64,000 nucleotides of DNA from Paracoccus alcaliphilus. Its GTDB lineage: Bacteria > Pseudomonadota > Alphaproteobacteria > Rhodobacterales > Rhodobacteraceae. Location of the stretch: contig NZ_CP067126.1 in the NCBI RefSeq assembly GCF_028553725.1, forward strand, positions 186,001 through 250,000, in the 5' to 3' direction. The position numbers and the translations under genes were made by a program. A model generated the notes under the pieces. That model did not search any database. It saw nothing but the letters and a program-made list of their open reading frames with translations, and had not been told where the DNA came from. Shown one piece after another: positions 44,296 to 52,697 of this stretch (within the stretch, counting starts at the first letter, position 1; every line of letters begins with the position of its first letter).

Positions 44296-45585
44296 TCATG
44301 GCGACGCGATGTGGGGGAAGCGGCCCTCGGTGGGCCATGCCGGGCCGGGGATGCCGCGCTGACCCTCCAGCCGTTCCAGCCGTTGTTCCTCGGCGGGGAT
44401 ATAGTCGCGGGTGATCGGCACCGCGTCCAGCCGGTGCGCCAGCTGGATCTGGAACACGACCACGCTGCCCTCGCGGAACGACGCCTCGCAGCCGGCCAGA
44501 TAGAACTCCCACATCCGGCAGAACGCCTCGTCATAAAGCGCCAGCGCCTTGTCGCGATGCGCCATGAAGGCCAGCCGCCAGTGACGCAGGGTTTCGGCGT
44601 AATGGATGCGCAGAATCTCGATATCGGTGGCGATCAGGCCGGATTTCTCGACCGAGCGCATGACTTCGGACAGGGCCGGGATATAGCCGCCGGGAAAGAT
44701 GTACCGTTGCAGAAAGGGATTGGTCGCGCCCGGCGGTTCGACCCGGCCGATGCTGTGCAAGAGCATCACCCCGTCGCGGCGCAGCATCGAGGCGGATTTG
44801 CGGAAGAACCGGTCGTAATGATTGATGCCGACATGCTCGAACATGCCGACCGAGACGATCCGGTCGAAGGTCTCGGAAATGTCGCGGTAATCCTGAAGGC
44901 GGAAATCGACCCGATCCTCCATGCCTTCGCGCGCCACCCGGTCCCGCGCCACGGCCAGTTGTTCATCCGACAGCGTGACTCCCGTCACCCTCGCCCCGGC
45001 GACCTGCGACAGATACAGCCCCATGCCGCCCCAGCCGCAGCCGATATCGACCACATCCATCCCGTCGCGCAGCAGCAGTTTGGCGGCGATGTGACGCTTT
45101 TTCAGCAGTTGCGCCTGCGCCAAGGGCATATCCGCGTCAGCGAAATAGGCGCAGGAATATTGCATGTCGGGATCGAGGAACATGCGGTAAAGCTGTGCCG
45201 ACAAATCATAATGCCGTTTCACGTTGCCGCGCGCCCGCAGCCGGGTATTCATCTGCTGCAAGCGCCGTTTCGCGATGCGCATCTTTTCGAACGCCTTCAT
45301 CCAGAAGGCCGGCATCAGTTCCGGCCCGGCATTTTCATAGGCCAGCATGATCAGGTCATAGATCGAGCCCTGAAGAATATCGAGTTCGCCCTCCATGAAG
45401 CTTTCGCCCAGTTTCAGCGCCGGGTTCAGTGCCACAGCGCGTTCCGCCTGCGCCGAGTTGAAGCGCAGCACCACGCTGGCACCGCTGCCGTCGCCCAGCC
45501 GGTGCGCAGTGCCGCGGCTGTCGATAACGGTCAGGTCGCCCCTGCCGATGAACCTGTCCAGAAAGCTGCGCAATATCGTGTTCAT
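44296..45585 (-). CDS. cfa: Cyclopropane-fatty-acyl-phospholipid synthase family protein
   Basis: A 429-residue SAM-dependent methyltransferase of the CFA synthase family. The C-terminal catalytic part has MDVVDIGCGWGGMGLYLSQV (SAM binding), EHVGINHYDRFF (typical CFAS) and FPGGYIPALSE. The N-terminal SCP2-like region starts around GSGASVVLRFNS. It would methylenate unsaturated phospholipid chains or be one of the related mycolic-acid-type enzymes. The ATG at 45585 is preceded by GGGAGG; a longer frame to 45708 lacks such a site. The kinase gene converges on it with a 29-base gap. Confidence 0.88.
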   Translation of the reverse strand: MNTILRSFLDRFIGRGDLTVIDSRGTAHRLGDGSGASVVLRFNSAQAERAVALNPALKLGESFMEGELDILQGSIYDLIMLAYENAGPELMPAFWMKAFEKMRIAKRRLQQMNTRLRARGNVKRHYDLSAQLYRMFLDPDMQYSCAYFADADMPLAQAQLLKKRHIAAKLLLRDGMDVVDIGCGWGGMGLYLSQVAGARVTGVTLSDEQLAVARDRVAREGMEDRVDFRLQDYRDISETFDRIVSVGMFEHVGINHYDRFFRKSASMLRRDGVMLLHSIGRVEPPGATNPFLQRYIFPGGYIPALSEVMRSVEKSGLIATDIEILRIHYAETLRHWRLAFMAHRDKALALYDEAFCRMWEFYLAGCEASFREGSVVVFQIQLAHRLDAVPITRDYIPAEEQRLERLEGQRGIPGPAWPTEGRFPHIASP

Positions 45586-45949
45586 GCGTTCCTCCCTGCC
45601 TTGGCGCATCGCAACGCGGTGGCGGCGGGTCCGGCGATCCGGGCGGGCCGTCAGGGCCGTGATGCGGCTTTGGGTCGTCTGGCCGCTGATCGCGGGAAAC
45701 GGGGTCAAAGATTAAATTGCATCATCTGCATGTGAGCATCCGCCTATCGGCTTTGCAACCCTGCCCCTGGGCCCGGCAACCGGGATCGGCATTTGCCTGC
45801 CAATGGGCGCGGGGCGCGCGTGATGGGCAATTTGCCGCCCGTCGCCCGGCGGGTGATCCCCTGCGCCTTGCATCGCGCGCCAAAGCTGCAATCGTGGGTC
45901 TGCCCTGTCCGGGGTTTCCACTGCATTCAGACCAACAGGGAAGCTTATC
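45586..45949. other. Divergent intergenic region, no gene recognised
   Basis: This 364-base gap separates cfa and the divergent Iap-like gene. No reading frame in it resembles a protein. It must contain both promoters, but I cannot place hexamers with confidence. Confidence 0.5.
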
Positions 45950-46108
45950 ATGCGATCACGCCTTGCCACCCTTCTGGCATCCTCGGCGCTGCTGGCCGCC
46001 CCGGCCATGTCCGGCGGCTTTGGCGATTATGCCCATGAAACGCTGGAGGTTCTGGTGTTCGACCATCCGGGCCGCTTTACCGGCAGCACGGTTTTCCCCG
46101 AGGCCAGA
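45950..46108 (+). pseudogene. 5' fragment of an Iap-like M28 aminopeptidase/autotransporter gene
   Basis: The first 53 codons encode a signal peptide (RSRLATLLASSALLAAPAMS) and the start of the mature protein with HPGRFTGSTVFPEAR. This aligns with the Iap N-terminal PGRMTG block. Translation then runs into the IS1111-type element and stops after seven foreign codons at 46132. The fragment joins in frame to 47495-49270 if the element is removed, so the gene has been interrupted, not deleted. A GGGAAG ribosome site precedes the ATG. Confidence 0.85.
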
Positions 46109-47494
46109 TGGAGTGGTTGCCGCCCTCCCTAGACGGCATCGCAATGTGCCAGGGTCGTGGTGTTCAACGCCACGGGCAGAGGAGGACGGCGAGATGAAGA
46201 ATATGATGATCGGGGTTGATCTGGCAAAGGTAGTTTTCCAAGTTCATGGTGCCCTTCGAACGGGGGAGGTCCAGTTCCGCAAGAAGCTGACTCGGAAGCA
46301 ATTCCCCGCATTCATGGCGCAGCAAGAGCCCAGCATGGTAATTTTCGAGGCATGCGGCAGCGCGCATTTTTGGGCCCGTGAGATGGAAGCTTCGGGGCAC
46401 GAGGTAAAGCTTATCGCACCGCAATACGTGCACCCCTTTGTGAAGCGGCAGAAAAATGATGCGGCTGATGCCGAGGCGATTGTCATTGCGGCACGCCAGC
46501 CTGAGATGCGTTTCGTGGAGCCCAAGACAGTCGAGCAGCAGTCTTGCGCGGCCGTTTTCCGTGCCCGGGAACGCCTGGTGCATCAGCGGACCGCAGATGT
46601 GAATGCGTTGCGGGCGCTCCTTTATGAGCATGGCCATGTGTTTCCAATCGGCATGTCCCACCTCGCTCGCATGACGGCGTTTGTGCAGGATGAGACCGGC
46701 GACTTGCATGCACTGATCCGGGAAGAGTGCTTGGACTTACTCGTGCAGATCGCAGAGAAAACCGCGCGTATCATTGCGCGCACCACGAAGCTCAAGGCGC
46801 TGGCTGCCCAGTCAGACAGAGCACGCCGGCTCCAGACGATGCCGGGTGTTGGACCGCTGACGGCTGTTGCAGTCGAAGCGTTCGGTCCCGACATGGCGGA
46901 CTTTAAAACTGGGCGCAACTTTGCGGCTTGGTTGGGCCTTGTGCCTCGGCAACATTCTTCCGGAGGCAAGGAGCGCCTTGGTCGCATGACCAAGGCTGGT
47001 CAGGCCGATATCCGGCGCCTGTTGATCATCGGCGCAATGTCGCGACTGAACTGGCCTGGACAGCGCACCATTGTAGAGGGTAGCTGGCTGTCACGCATGT
47101 TGATGCGCAAACCCAAGATGCTGGTCGCGATCGCGCTCGCCAATAAGATGGCACGCCAGATCTGGGCGATGCTGACAACGAATAAAGATTACAGAGATCC
47201 GGCAATGGCGGTCATGGCATGATGCTCATGTCGAACCGCTAGGGCCGGTGCCGAGGGGAGTGTGAGAAGACGACGACCTGAGTGGGCAAAATGATCGAAC
47301 AGATCTGGATTGGGAAAACCAGCTAGTCGCTACGAGCAATGAGCTCGAAGGTCAGATTTGGATCCAATCTGCTGATCACCATCCCGGCCCGCGGCTTCTG
47401 GAAACGCCGCATCATAAAGGCCTAACAGAAGTTCGCACTCGATCACGCGCTAATAGGGTTAAAAGCTTCTTGCACTACGGGCGGCAACCACAGA
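46109..47494 (+). mobile_element. IS110-family (IS1111-type) insertion sequence
   Basis: The boundaries are deduced from the interrupted gene: joining 46108 to 47495 gives a continuous reading frame. A three-base repeat (AGA at 46106-46108 and 47492-47494) makes the exact edges ambiguous. Subterminal 13-base inverted repeats, GTGGTTGCCGCCC at 46113-46125 and its complement at 47479-47491, are a mark of the IS1111 group. The element is 1386 bases long with one gene and about 270 noncoding bases after it, where IS1111 elements often encode a guide RNA-like segment. Confidence 0.85.
46194..47222 (+). CDS. IS110/IS1111-type transposase
   Basis: A 342-residue DEDD transposase. The N-terminal RuvC-like domain has GVDLAKVVFQVHG (first Asp), IFEACGSAHFWAREM (Glu) and VKRQKNDAADAEAI (the last two Asp residues). 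The C-terminal transposase_20 domain contains LQTMPGVGPLTAVAV and FAAWLGLVPRQHSSGGKERLG with the conserved Ser. A GAGGAGGA ribosome site precedes the start. It appears intact, so the element may still move. Confidence 0.92.
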   Translation: MKNMMIGVDLAKVVFQVHGALRTGEVQFRKKLTRKQFPAFMAQQEPSMVIFEACGSAHFWAREMEASGHEVKLIAPQYVHPFVKRQKNDAADAEAIVIAARQPEMRFVEPKTVEQQSCAAVFRARERLVHQRTADVNALRALLYEHGHVFPIGMSHLARMTAFVQDETGDLHALIREECLDLLVQIAEKTARIIARTTKLKALAAQSDRARRLQTMPGVGPLTAVAVEAFGPDMADFKTGRNFAAWLGLVPRQHSSGGKERLGRMTKAGQADIRRLLIIGAMSRLNWPGQRTIVEGSWLSRMLMRKPKMLVAIALANKMARQIWAMLTTNKDYRDPAMAVMA

Positions 47495-49270
47495 AGCGAC
47501 TACATGGCGACGCGGCTGGGTTTCGGCGGCGATCAGGTCACGCGGCAGGAATTCGACACCTCACGCGGGCCGTCGCATAACCTGCTGGTGCAGATGCCGG
47601 GCCAAAGCGACGACTTCATCGTCGTCGGCGCGCATTTCGACACGGCGGGCAGCTTTGAGGATCTGCAAGGCGTCGATGACAACGGCTCGGGCGCTGCTGT
47701 CCTGACCGAGCTTGCGGCCCATATGTCGGGGCTGGAGACCGACACCGGGCTGGTCTTTGCAGGCTTTGGCGCAGAAGAGATCGGCCTGCTGGGCAGCCGC
47801 CACTATGTCGAGACCATGACCGGGGCCGAGCGCGGCAATATCGCCGGGATGATCAATATCGACAGCCTGATTACCGGAGATTTCATGTATGCCCATGCAG
47901 GCACCAACCATCTGGACAATCCCGACCTGAAATCCTTCTGGACCCGCATCCACGCCATCGCCGACGAGCTGGATATAGAGCTGAAATCCAACCCCGGTCT
48001 GAACCCGCATTATCCCGCCGATACCGGCTGTTGTTCGGATGCCGCGCCGTTTCAGGATCTGGACATTCCGATCCTGTGGCTGGAGGCGACGAATTGGGAG
48101 CTGGGCGATCTGGACGGCTATCAACAGACCGATAATCCGGCCATTCCCGGGGGCATGACCTGGCATGATCCCGAACTGGACCGCTGGGACGTGCTGACCG
48201 CCGCCTTTGGCGAGGATCGCATTCCCGACCGGCTGCATGACTATGCGCTGCTGCTGACCCGGCTGCTGGTCGAGGAAACCGGCGCCGACCTGATCGCCTC
48301 GGCGGCGGATGCTGCGCGCGGCGCGGCGCTGATGGGCGATCTGGTAATCCGCCAGCAGAACGAGCTGGCCGACCGCATGGCGCAGGGCGCGCGTGCCCGG
48401 CTGGCGCAACCGGGCGAGATCGGTCGCCTGACCCCGACCATCGCGGTTCAGGGGCTGGCCCTGCCGCGGGACAGTTCCACCTTTGCCACCGATGGCGGCA
48501 GCGCGCTGTCGGTTTTTGCGGGCGGTTTCTATCAGCTGGACGAAAACCTCAGCTTTGGCGCGACGATCACCTCGCAGCACAGTGGCGACGACCCCGAGGC
48601 GGGCGGCGACATGGAGGCGCGGGGCGTCGGCATCGGGCTGGACATGGCATGGCAGCGCGATGCCGTGTGGGCCGTGGCCAGCGCCAGCTTTGCCAAGACC
48701 GGGCTGTCGGGCACGCGCAGCTTTGCCATGACCTCGGGTCTGGGGACCGAGATCCTGCGCCGCGATTTCGATTTCGACACCGACGCCTATTCGCTGGGGG
48801 CGCGGGTCGAGGGCGGCTATGATTTCACCACGCCGGGCGGGCTGCGCTATGGGCCGGTTCTGGGGCTGGATTACAACCGCACCCGCGTCGCAGGCTTCGG
48901 CGAATCCGGCAGTGACCGCCGCGCCATGCATTTCGACGAACAGGATTTCGAAAGCCTGGAGCTGCATCTGGGCGGGCAGGTCAGCCAGCAGCTGGAGCTG
49001 TCCGGCAGGTCTGTGACCCTGTCGGCCCGGGCCGCCTATGTGCGCGAACTGGCCGATGGCCGCGCCGACCGGATCACCCTGACCGACAGTCTGGGCACCC
49101 AGCGGGAACTGGCGCTGGTCGGCGCCGATGACTCGTTCGGGCGGATCGGGCTGTCGGCGGAAATGCAGCTGGCACCCGATGCGTCGGGCTGGGTCTTCAT
49201 GGATGGCCGCGTGGGCCATGACGCCGGATCGCAACTGGCCATCGGCGCCGGTCTGGGGATGCGGTTCTGA
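47495..49270 (+). pseudogene. 3' fragment of an Iap-like M28 aminopeptidase fused to an autotransporter barrel
   Basis: The remaining 591 codons contain the M28 peptidase core: VVGAHFDTAG and GVDDNGSGAAV (zinc ligands), FAGFGAEEIGLLG (catalytic Glu), INIDSL and the Iap-type end NPGLNPHYPADTGCCSDAAPF with TNWELGDLDGYQQ and TWHDPELD. A linker follows, then an autotransporter barrel of about 265 residues from SALSVFAGGFYQLDENLSFG to the final RF. The uninterrupted gene would encode 644 residues. Without its signal peptide, removed by the IS, the fragment (possible start ATG 47504) could not be exported, so the gene is probably inactive. Confidence 0.82.
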
Positions 49271-49283
49271 TCGCCGCAATCTG

Positions 49284-49320
49284 ATAGGCGCAGCCTATCG
49301 AATCGCCGCCTCCGATCTAT
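49284..49320 (+). promoter_or_regulatory. OxyR-type box upstream of ahpC
   Basis: Positions 49284-49298 are ATAG-N7-CTAT, the OxyR half-operator. After 7 bases a second 15-base unit (49306-49320) ends in CTAT at the expected place, its left part being degenerate. This reproduces the known OxyR layout of two such units. It lies about 100 bases before the ahpC start, and an oxyR gene follows ahpF. The first unit also forms a perfect 7-bp hairpin (GATAGGC/GCCTATC), so a terminator role for the upstream gene is an alternative. Confidence 0.6.
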
Positions 49321-49417
49321 TTCACCTTCGCAGTTGCAGCATCTATTCTGCAACGCAGCAGCCCGGACCTCCCGAGTCGTCCGGGCCGACAACGGAAATC
49401 AGCGAAGGATGGAACCG

Positions 49418-49981
49418 ATGGCCCTGATCAACACCAAGATCAAACCCTTTACCGCAAAGGCCTTCAAACAAGGCAAGTTCATCGACGTGACCAGCGCGGA
49501 TATCGCTGGCAAATGGGCGGTCTTCTTCTTCTATCCCGCCGACTTCACCTTTGTCTGCCCGACCGAACTGGGCGACGTCGCCGACCATTACGACGAATTG
49601 CAACGACTGGGCGTCGAGGTGTTCTCGGTCTCGACCGATACGCATTTCACCCACAAGGCGTGGCATGATTCCTCGGACACCATCGGCAAGATCCAATATG
49701 CAATGATCGGTGATCCGGTGGGCATCATCACCCGCAACTTCGACGCGATGCGCGAAGAGGAAGGTCTGGCCGATCGCGCCACCTTCATCGTCGATCCCGA
49801 TGGCGTCATTCAGGCGATGGAAATCACCGCCGAAGGCATCGGCCGCAATGCCGAGGATCTGGTCCGCAAGATCAAGGCCGCGCAATATGTCCGCGCCCAT
49901 CCGGGCGAGGTCTGCCCCGCCAAGTGGCAGGAAGGCGAACAGACGTTGGCCCCCTCGCTGGAGCTGGTCGGCAAGATCTGA
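49418..49981 (+). CDS. ahpC: Alkyl hydroperoxide reductase AhpC (peroxiredoxin)
   Basis: A 187-residue 2-Cys peroxiredoxin, the exact usual length. The peroxidatic Cys is in [10 protein letters not shown] and the resolving Cys in GEVCPAKW near the C-terminus. It reduces hydrogen peroxide, organic peroxides and peroxynitrite in the cytoplasm and is recycled by AhpF, encoded next. The ATG at 49418 follows AAGGA at good spacing; the frame extends upstream to 49334 without such a site. Confidence 0.95.
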   Translation: MALINTKIKPFTAKAFKQGKFIDVTSADIAGKWAVFFFYPADFTFVCPTELGDVADHYDELQRLGVEVFSVSTDTHFTHKAWHDSSDTIGKIQYAMIGDPVGIITRNFDAMREEEGLADRATFIVDPDGVIQAMEITAEGIGRNAEDLVRKIKAAQYVRAHPGEVCPAKWQEGEQTLAPSLELVGKI

Positions 49982-50064
49982 TCTCGTTTTCGTGTCCGTG
50001 CGCGGGCTGCTTGCGGCCCATGTCCCGGTGTTTGTTTGACGATTTCGCCCGGATGCGAAGCCGT

Positions 50065-50112
50065 GGCCGGGAAACCGGCCCGTCCCCTGCGCTTGCTGCC
50101 AGGCGCAGGGGA
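50065..50112 (+). terminator. Two tandem hairpins between ahpC and ahpF
   Basis: The first, 50065-50080, is GGCCGG-GAAA-CCGGCC, a perfect stem with a GNRA-type tetraloop. The second, 50083-50112, has a perfect 10-bp stem TCCCCTGCGC/GCGCAGGGGA and a 10-base loop. No U-tract follows, so they may set mRNA stability and the ratio of AhpC to AhpF rather than end transcription. They lie in the 157-base gap, shortly before the ahpF ribosome site. Confidence 0.6.
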
Positions 50113-50138
50113 TACGTCCCGTTTCAAGGAGTCCTCCC

Positions 50139-51707
50139 ATGCTTGACGCCAATCTGAAAACCCAGCTGAGATCCTATCTGGAGCGGCTGACCCGCCCGGT
50201 TGTCATCACCGCCTCGGTCAATGACACGCCGAAATCGGCGGAAATGGTCGCGATGCTGCACGAGATTGCGGAACTGTCGGACAGGGTTTCGGTGGGCGAG
50301 GATGGCACCGACGCACGCCGCCCGTCTTTCGCGCTGACCAGTCCGGGGCAGGATATCTCGCTGCGTTTCGCGGGGCTGCCGATGGGGCATGAATTCACCT
50401 CGCTGGTGCTGGCGCTGCTGCAGGTGGGTGGTCACCCGCCCAAGGCCGAGCGCGAGATCCTGGAACAGATCGAGGGGCTGAACGGCGATTTCACCTTCGA
50501 GACCTATTTCTCGCAATCCTGCCAGAACTGCCCCGATGTGGTGCAGGCGCTGAACCTGATGGCGGTGCTGAACCCGCGCATCCGGCATGTGGCCATCGAC
50601 GGTTCGGACTTCCGCGCCGAGGTCGAGACGCGGCAGGTCATGTCGGTTCCGACCATCTATCTGAACGGCAAGGTCTTCGGTCAGGGCCGCATGGGGCTGG
50701 AAGAGATCCTGTCGAAGATCGACACCGGCGCGGCCGCGAAAGAGGCCGAAAAGCTGGCCGCCAAGAAGGCCTTCGACGTGCTGGTCGTGGGCGGTGGTCC
50801 GGGCGGTGCTGCGGCGGCGATCTATGCCGCGCGCAAGGGCATCCGCACCGGCATCGTGACCGAGCGTCTGGGCGGTCAGGTGCTGGACACCATGTCGATC
50901 GAGAACCTGATCTCGGTCCCGCAGACCGAAGGGCCGAAGCTGGCGCAGGCTTTGGAGAACCACATCCGCGAATATGACGTGGACATCATGACGCTGCAAA
51001 TCGCCGCGTCGCTGTCGCGTCAGGGCGATCTGATCCATGTCGGGCTGGAAAGCGGCGCGACGCTGACCGCGCGCAGCGTGATCCTGTCCACCGGCGCGCG
51101 CTGGCGTTCCATCGGGGTCCCGGGCGAGCAGGAATACCGCAACAAGGGCGTAACCTATTGCCCGCATTGCGACGGCCCGCTGTTCAAGGGCAAATCCGTC
51201 GCGGTGATCGGTGGCGGCAATTCGGGCGTCGAGGCGGCCATCGATCTGGCCGGCGTCGTGGCCGATGTGACGCTGATCGAATATGACCGCAACCTGCGGG
51301 CCGACGATGTGTTGCAGCGCAAGCTGCGCAGCCTGAAGAACGTGCGCATCATCACCAATGCCCGCACGACCGAGGTCAGGGGCGATGGCGCGAAGGTCAC
51401 CGGGTTGGCCTATATCGACCGCGCCACCGACGAGGCGCATGAGATCGCGCTGAGCGGCATTTTCGTCCAGATCGGCCTTCTGCCCAATACCGACTGGCTG
51501 AAGGATGCGCTGGACCTGACTCCGCGCGGCGAAATCCGGGTGGACGATCATGGTGCGACCTCGATCCCGGGCGTGTTCGCGGCGGGCGACTGCACGACGA
51601 CGCCCTACAAGCAGATCGTGATCGCGATGGGCGAGGGGGCGAAAGCCTCGCTGGCGGCCTTCGATCACCTGATCCGCACCAGCCTGCCCGACGAACAGGC
51701 GGCCTGA
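50139..51707 (+). CDS. ahpF: Alkyl hydroperoxide reductase subunit F
   Basis: A 522-residue flavoprotein of the usual AhpF length. The N-terminal double thioredoxin-fold domain carries SCQNCPDVV, the thioredoxin-like active site. The thioredoxin-reductase-like part has the FAD motif [12 protein letters not shown], the redox-active CPHC (in [10 protein letters not shown]), the NADPH motif [12 protein letters not shown] and the FAD-binding end [13 protein letters not shown]. It passes electrons from NADH or NADPH to AhpC. AAGGAG precedes the start. Confidence 0.95.
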   Translation: MLDANLKTQLRSYLERLTRPVVITASVNDTPKSAEMVAMLHEIAELSDRVSVGEDGTDARRPSFALTSPGQDISLRFAGLPMGHEFTSLVLALLQVGGHPPKAEREILEQIEGLNGDFTFETYFSQSCQNCPDVVQALNLMAVLNPRIRHVAIDGSDFRAEVETRQVMSVPTIYLNGKVFGQGRMGLEEILSKIDTGAAAKEAEKLAAKKAFDVLVVGGGPGGAAAAIYAARKGIRTGIVTERLGGQVLDTMSIENLISVPQTEGPKLAQALENHIREYDVDIMTLQIAASLSRQGDLIHVGLESGATLTARSVILSTGARWRSIGVPGEQEYRNKGVTYCPHCDGPLFKGKSVAVIGGGNSGVEAAIDLAGVVADVTLIEYDRNLRADDVLQRKLRSLKNVRIITNARTTEVRGDGAKVTGLAYIDRATDEAHEIALSGIFVQIGLLPNTDWLKDALDLTPRGEIRVDDHGATSIPGVFAAGDCTTTPYKQIVIAMGEGAKASLAAFDHLIRTSLPDEQAA

Positions 51708-51724
51708 TCTGCCTGCTGCGCCAA

Positions 51725-51745
51725 CCCGCCCCATTCCGGGGCGGG
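51725..51745 (+). terminator. Hairpin after ahpF
   Basis: A perfect 8-bp stem CCCGCCCC/GGGGCGGG with a 5-base loop, starting 18 bases after the ahpF stop. Only a weak T-run follows, so it may be a leaky terminator between ahpF and oxyR. Confidence 0.6.
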
Positions 51746-51761
51746 CGGTTCCGTTGTAAGG

Positions 51762-51780
51762 GCATCCTTTCGGATGCTTT
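51762..51780 (+). promoter_or_regulatory. Small hairpin just upstream of oxyR
   Basis: GCATCC-TTTC-GGATGC followed by TTT, ending 12 bases before the oxyR ATG. It may be a weak terminator or lie in the oxyR leader and affect its translation. Confidence 0.4.
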
Positions 51781-51791
51781 GAACGGACGCC

Positions 51792-52694
51792 ATGACCCTT
51801 CGCGAATTGCAATATCTGGTCGAACTGGCGCGGCTGGGGAATTTCCACCGCGCGGCCGAGGTCTGCGGCGTCAGTCAGCCGACCCTGTCCACCCAGATCC
51901 GCAAGCTGGAGGAAAAACTGGGCGTCACGCTGGTCGAACGCAACCCGCGCCAGACCGTGCTGACCCCGGTGGGCGAGGAAATCGTCGCCCGCGCGCGCGA
52001 GGTGCTGAACGGGGTTCAGGACATCGTCGATATCTCGGTCCGGCATCGCAAAAGCGGGGCAGGGCGGCTGCGTCTGGGGGTGTTTCCGACGCTGGGGCCC
52101 TATCTGCTGCCCTTGCTGGTGCCGCTGATCGGCGGGCGCTTTCCGGGACTGCAACTGCAACTGCTCGAGGAGAAATCCGAACTGCTGCTGGACCGGCTGC
52201 GCGCGGGTGGGCTGGATGCCGCGCTGCTGGCGCTGCCGGTTCGCGATCCCGCCTTGCAGGTGACACCGCTGTTTCAGGAACCCTTTTTGCTGGCTGCCCC
52301 CTGCGATCACCCGTTGGCCCGACAACAGACGATCTCTGTCGATGATCTGTCGGGCCAGCAACTGATGCTGCTGGAGGACGGCCATTGCCTGCGCGATCAG
52401 GCGCTCAGCCTGTGTCACCGCTGGGGCGCGGACGAGATCACCGGCTTTCGCACGACCAGTCTGGAAACCCTGCGGCAGATGGTGGCGGCGGGAATGGGGG
52501 TCACGCTGCTGCCGAAACTGGCGACCTGCGGGCCGCTGTCGCAAGGTGATAAGCTGCGCTTCGTGCCGTTTCGCGACCAGCCCGCCCCCAGCCGGACCAT
52601 CGGCATGGTCTGGCGTCGCAGCTCGGCCCGGGTGGGTCTGCTGCGGCAGATCGCGAAACTGACCGTCAGCGCCGCCGGGCTGCCCGCGGCGTAA
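51792..52694 (+). CDS. oxyR: Hydrogen-peroxide-sensing regulator OxyR
   Basis: A 300-residue LysR-type regulator. The N-terminal helix-turn-helix begins TLRELQYLVELARLGNFHRA, then QPTLSTQIRKLEEKLG. The OxyR-specific peroxide-sensing cysteines are present: the peroxidatic Cys in LEDGHCLRDQAL and the second Cys eleven residues later in SLCHRWG. Its position after ahpC-ahpF and the OxyR-type box at 49284-49320 fit control of the peroxide genes by this protein. Confidence 0.92.
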   Translation: MTLRELQYLVELARLGNFHRAAEVCGVSQPTLSTQIRKLEEKLGVTLVERNPRQTVLTPVGEEIVARAREVLNGVQDIVDISVRHRKSGAGRLRLGVFPTLGPYLLPLLVPLIGGRFPGLQLQLLEEKSELLLDRLRAGGLDAALLALPVRDPALQVTPLFQEPFLLAAPCDHPLARQQTISVDDLSGQQLMLLEDGHCLRDQALSLCHRWGADEITGFRTTSLETLRQMVAAGMGVTLLPKLATCGPLSQGDKLRFVPFRDQPAPSRTIGMVWRRSSARVGLLRQIAKLTVSAAGLPAA

Positions 52695-52697
52695 CCC

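Noticed and set aside
50124-52544. An 806-codon minus-strand frame over ahpF and oxyR
   Set aside because: Antisense of two definite genes, with a composition bias typical of shadows.
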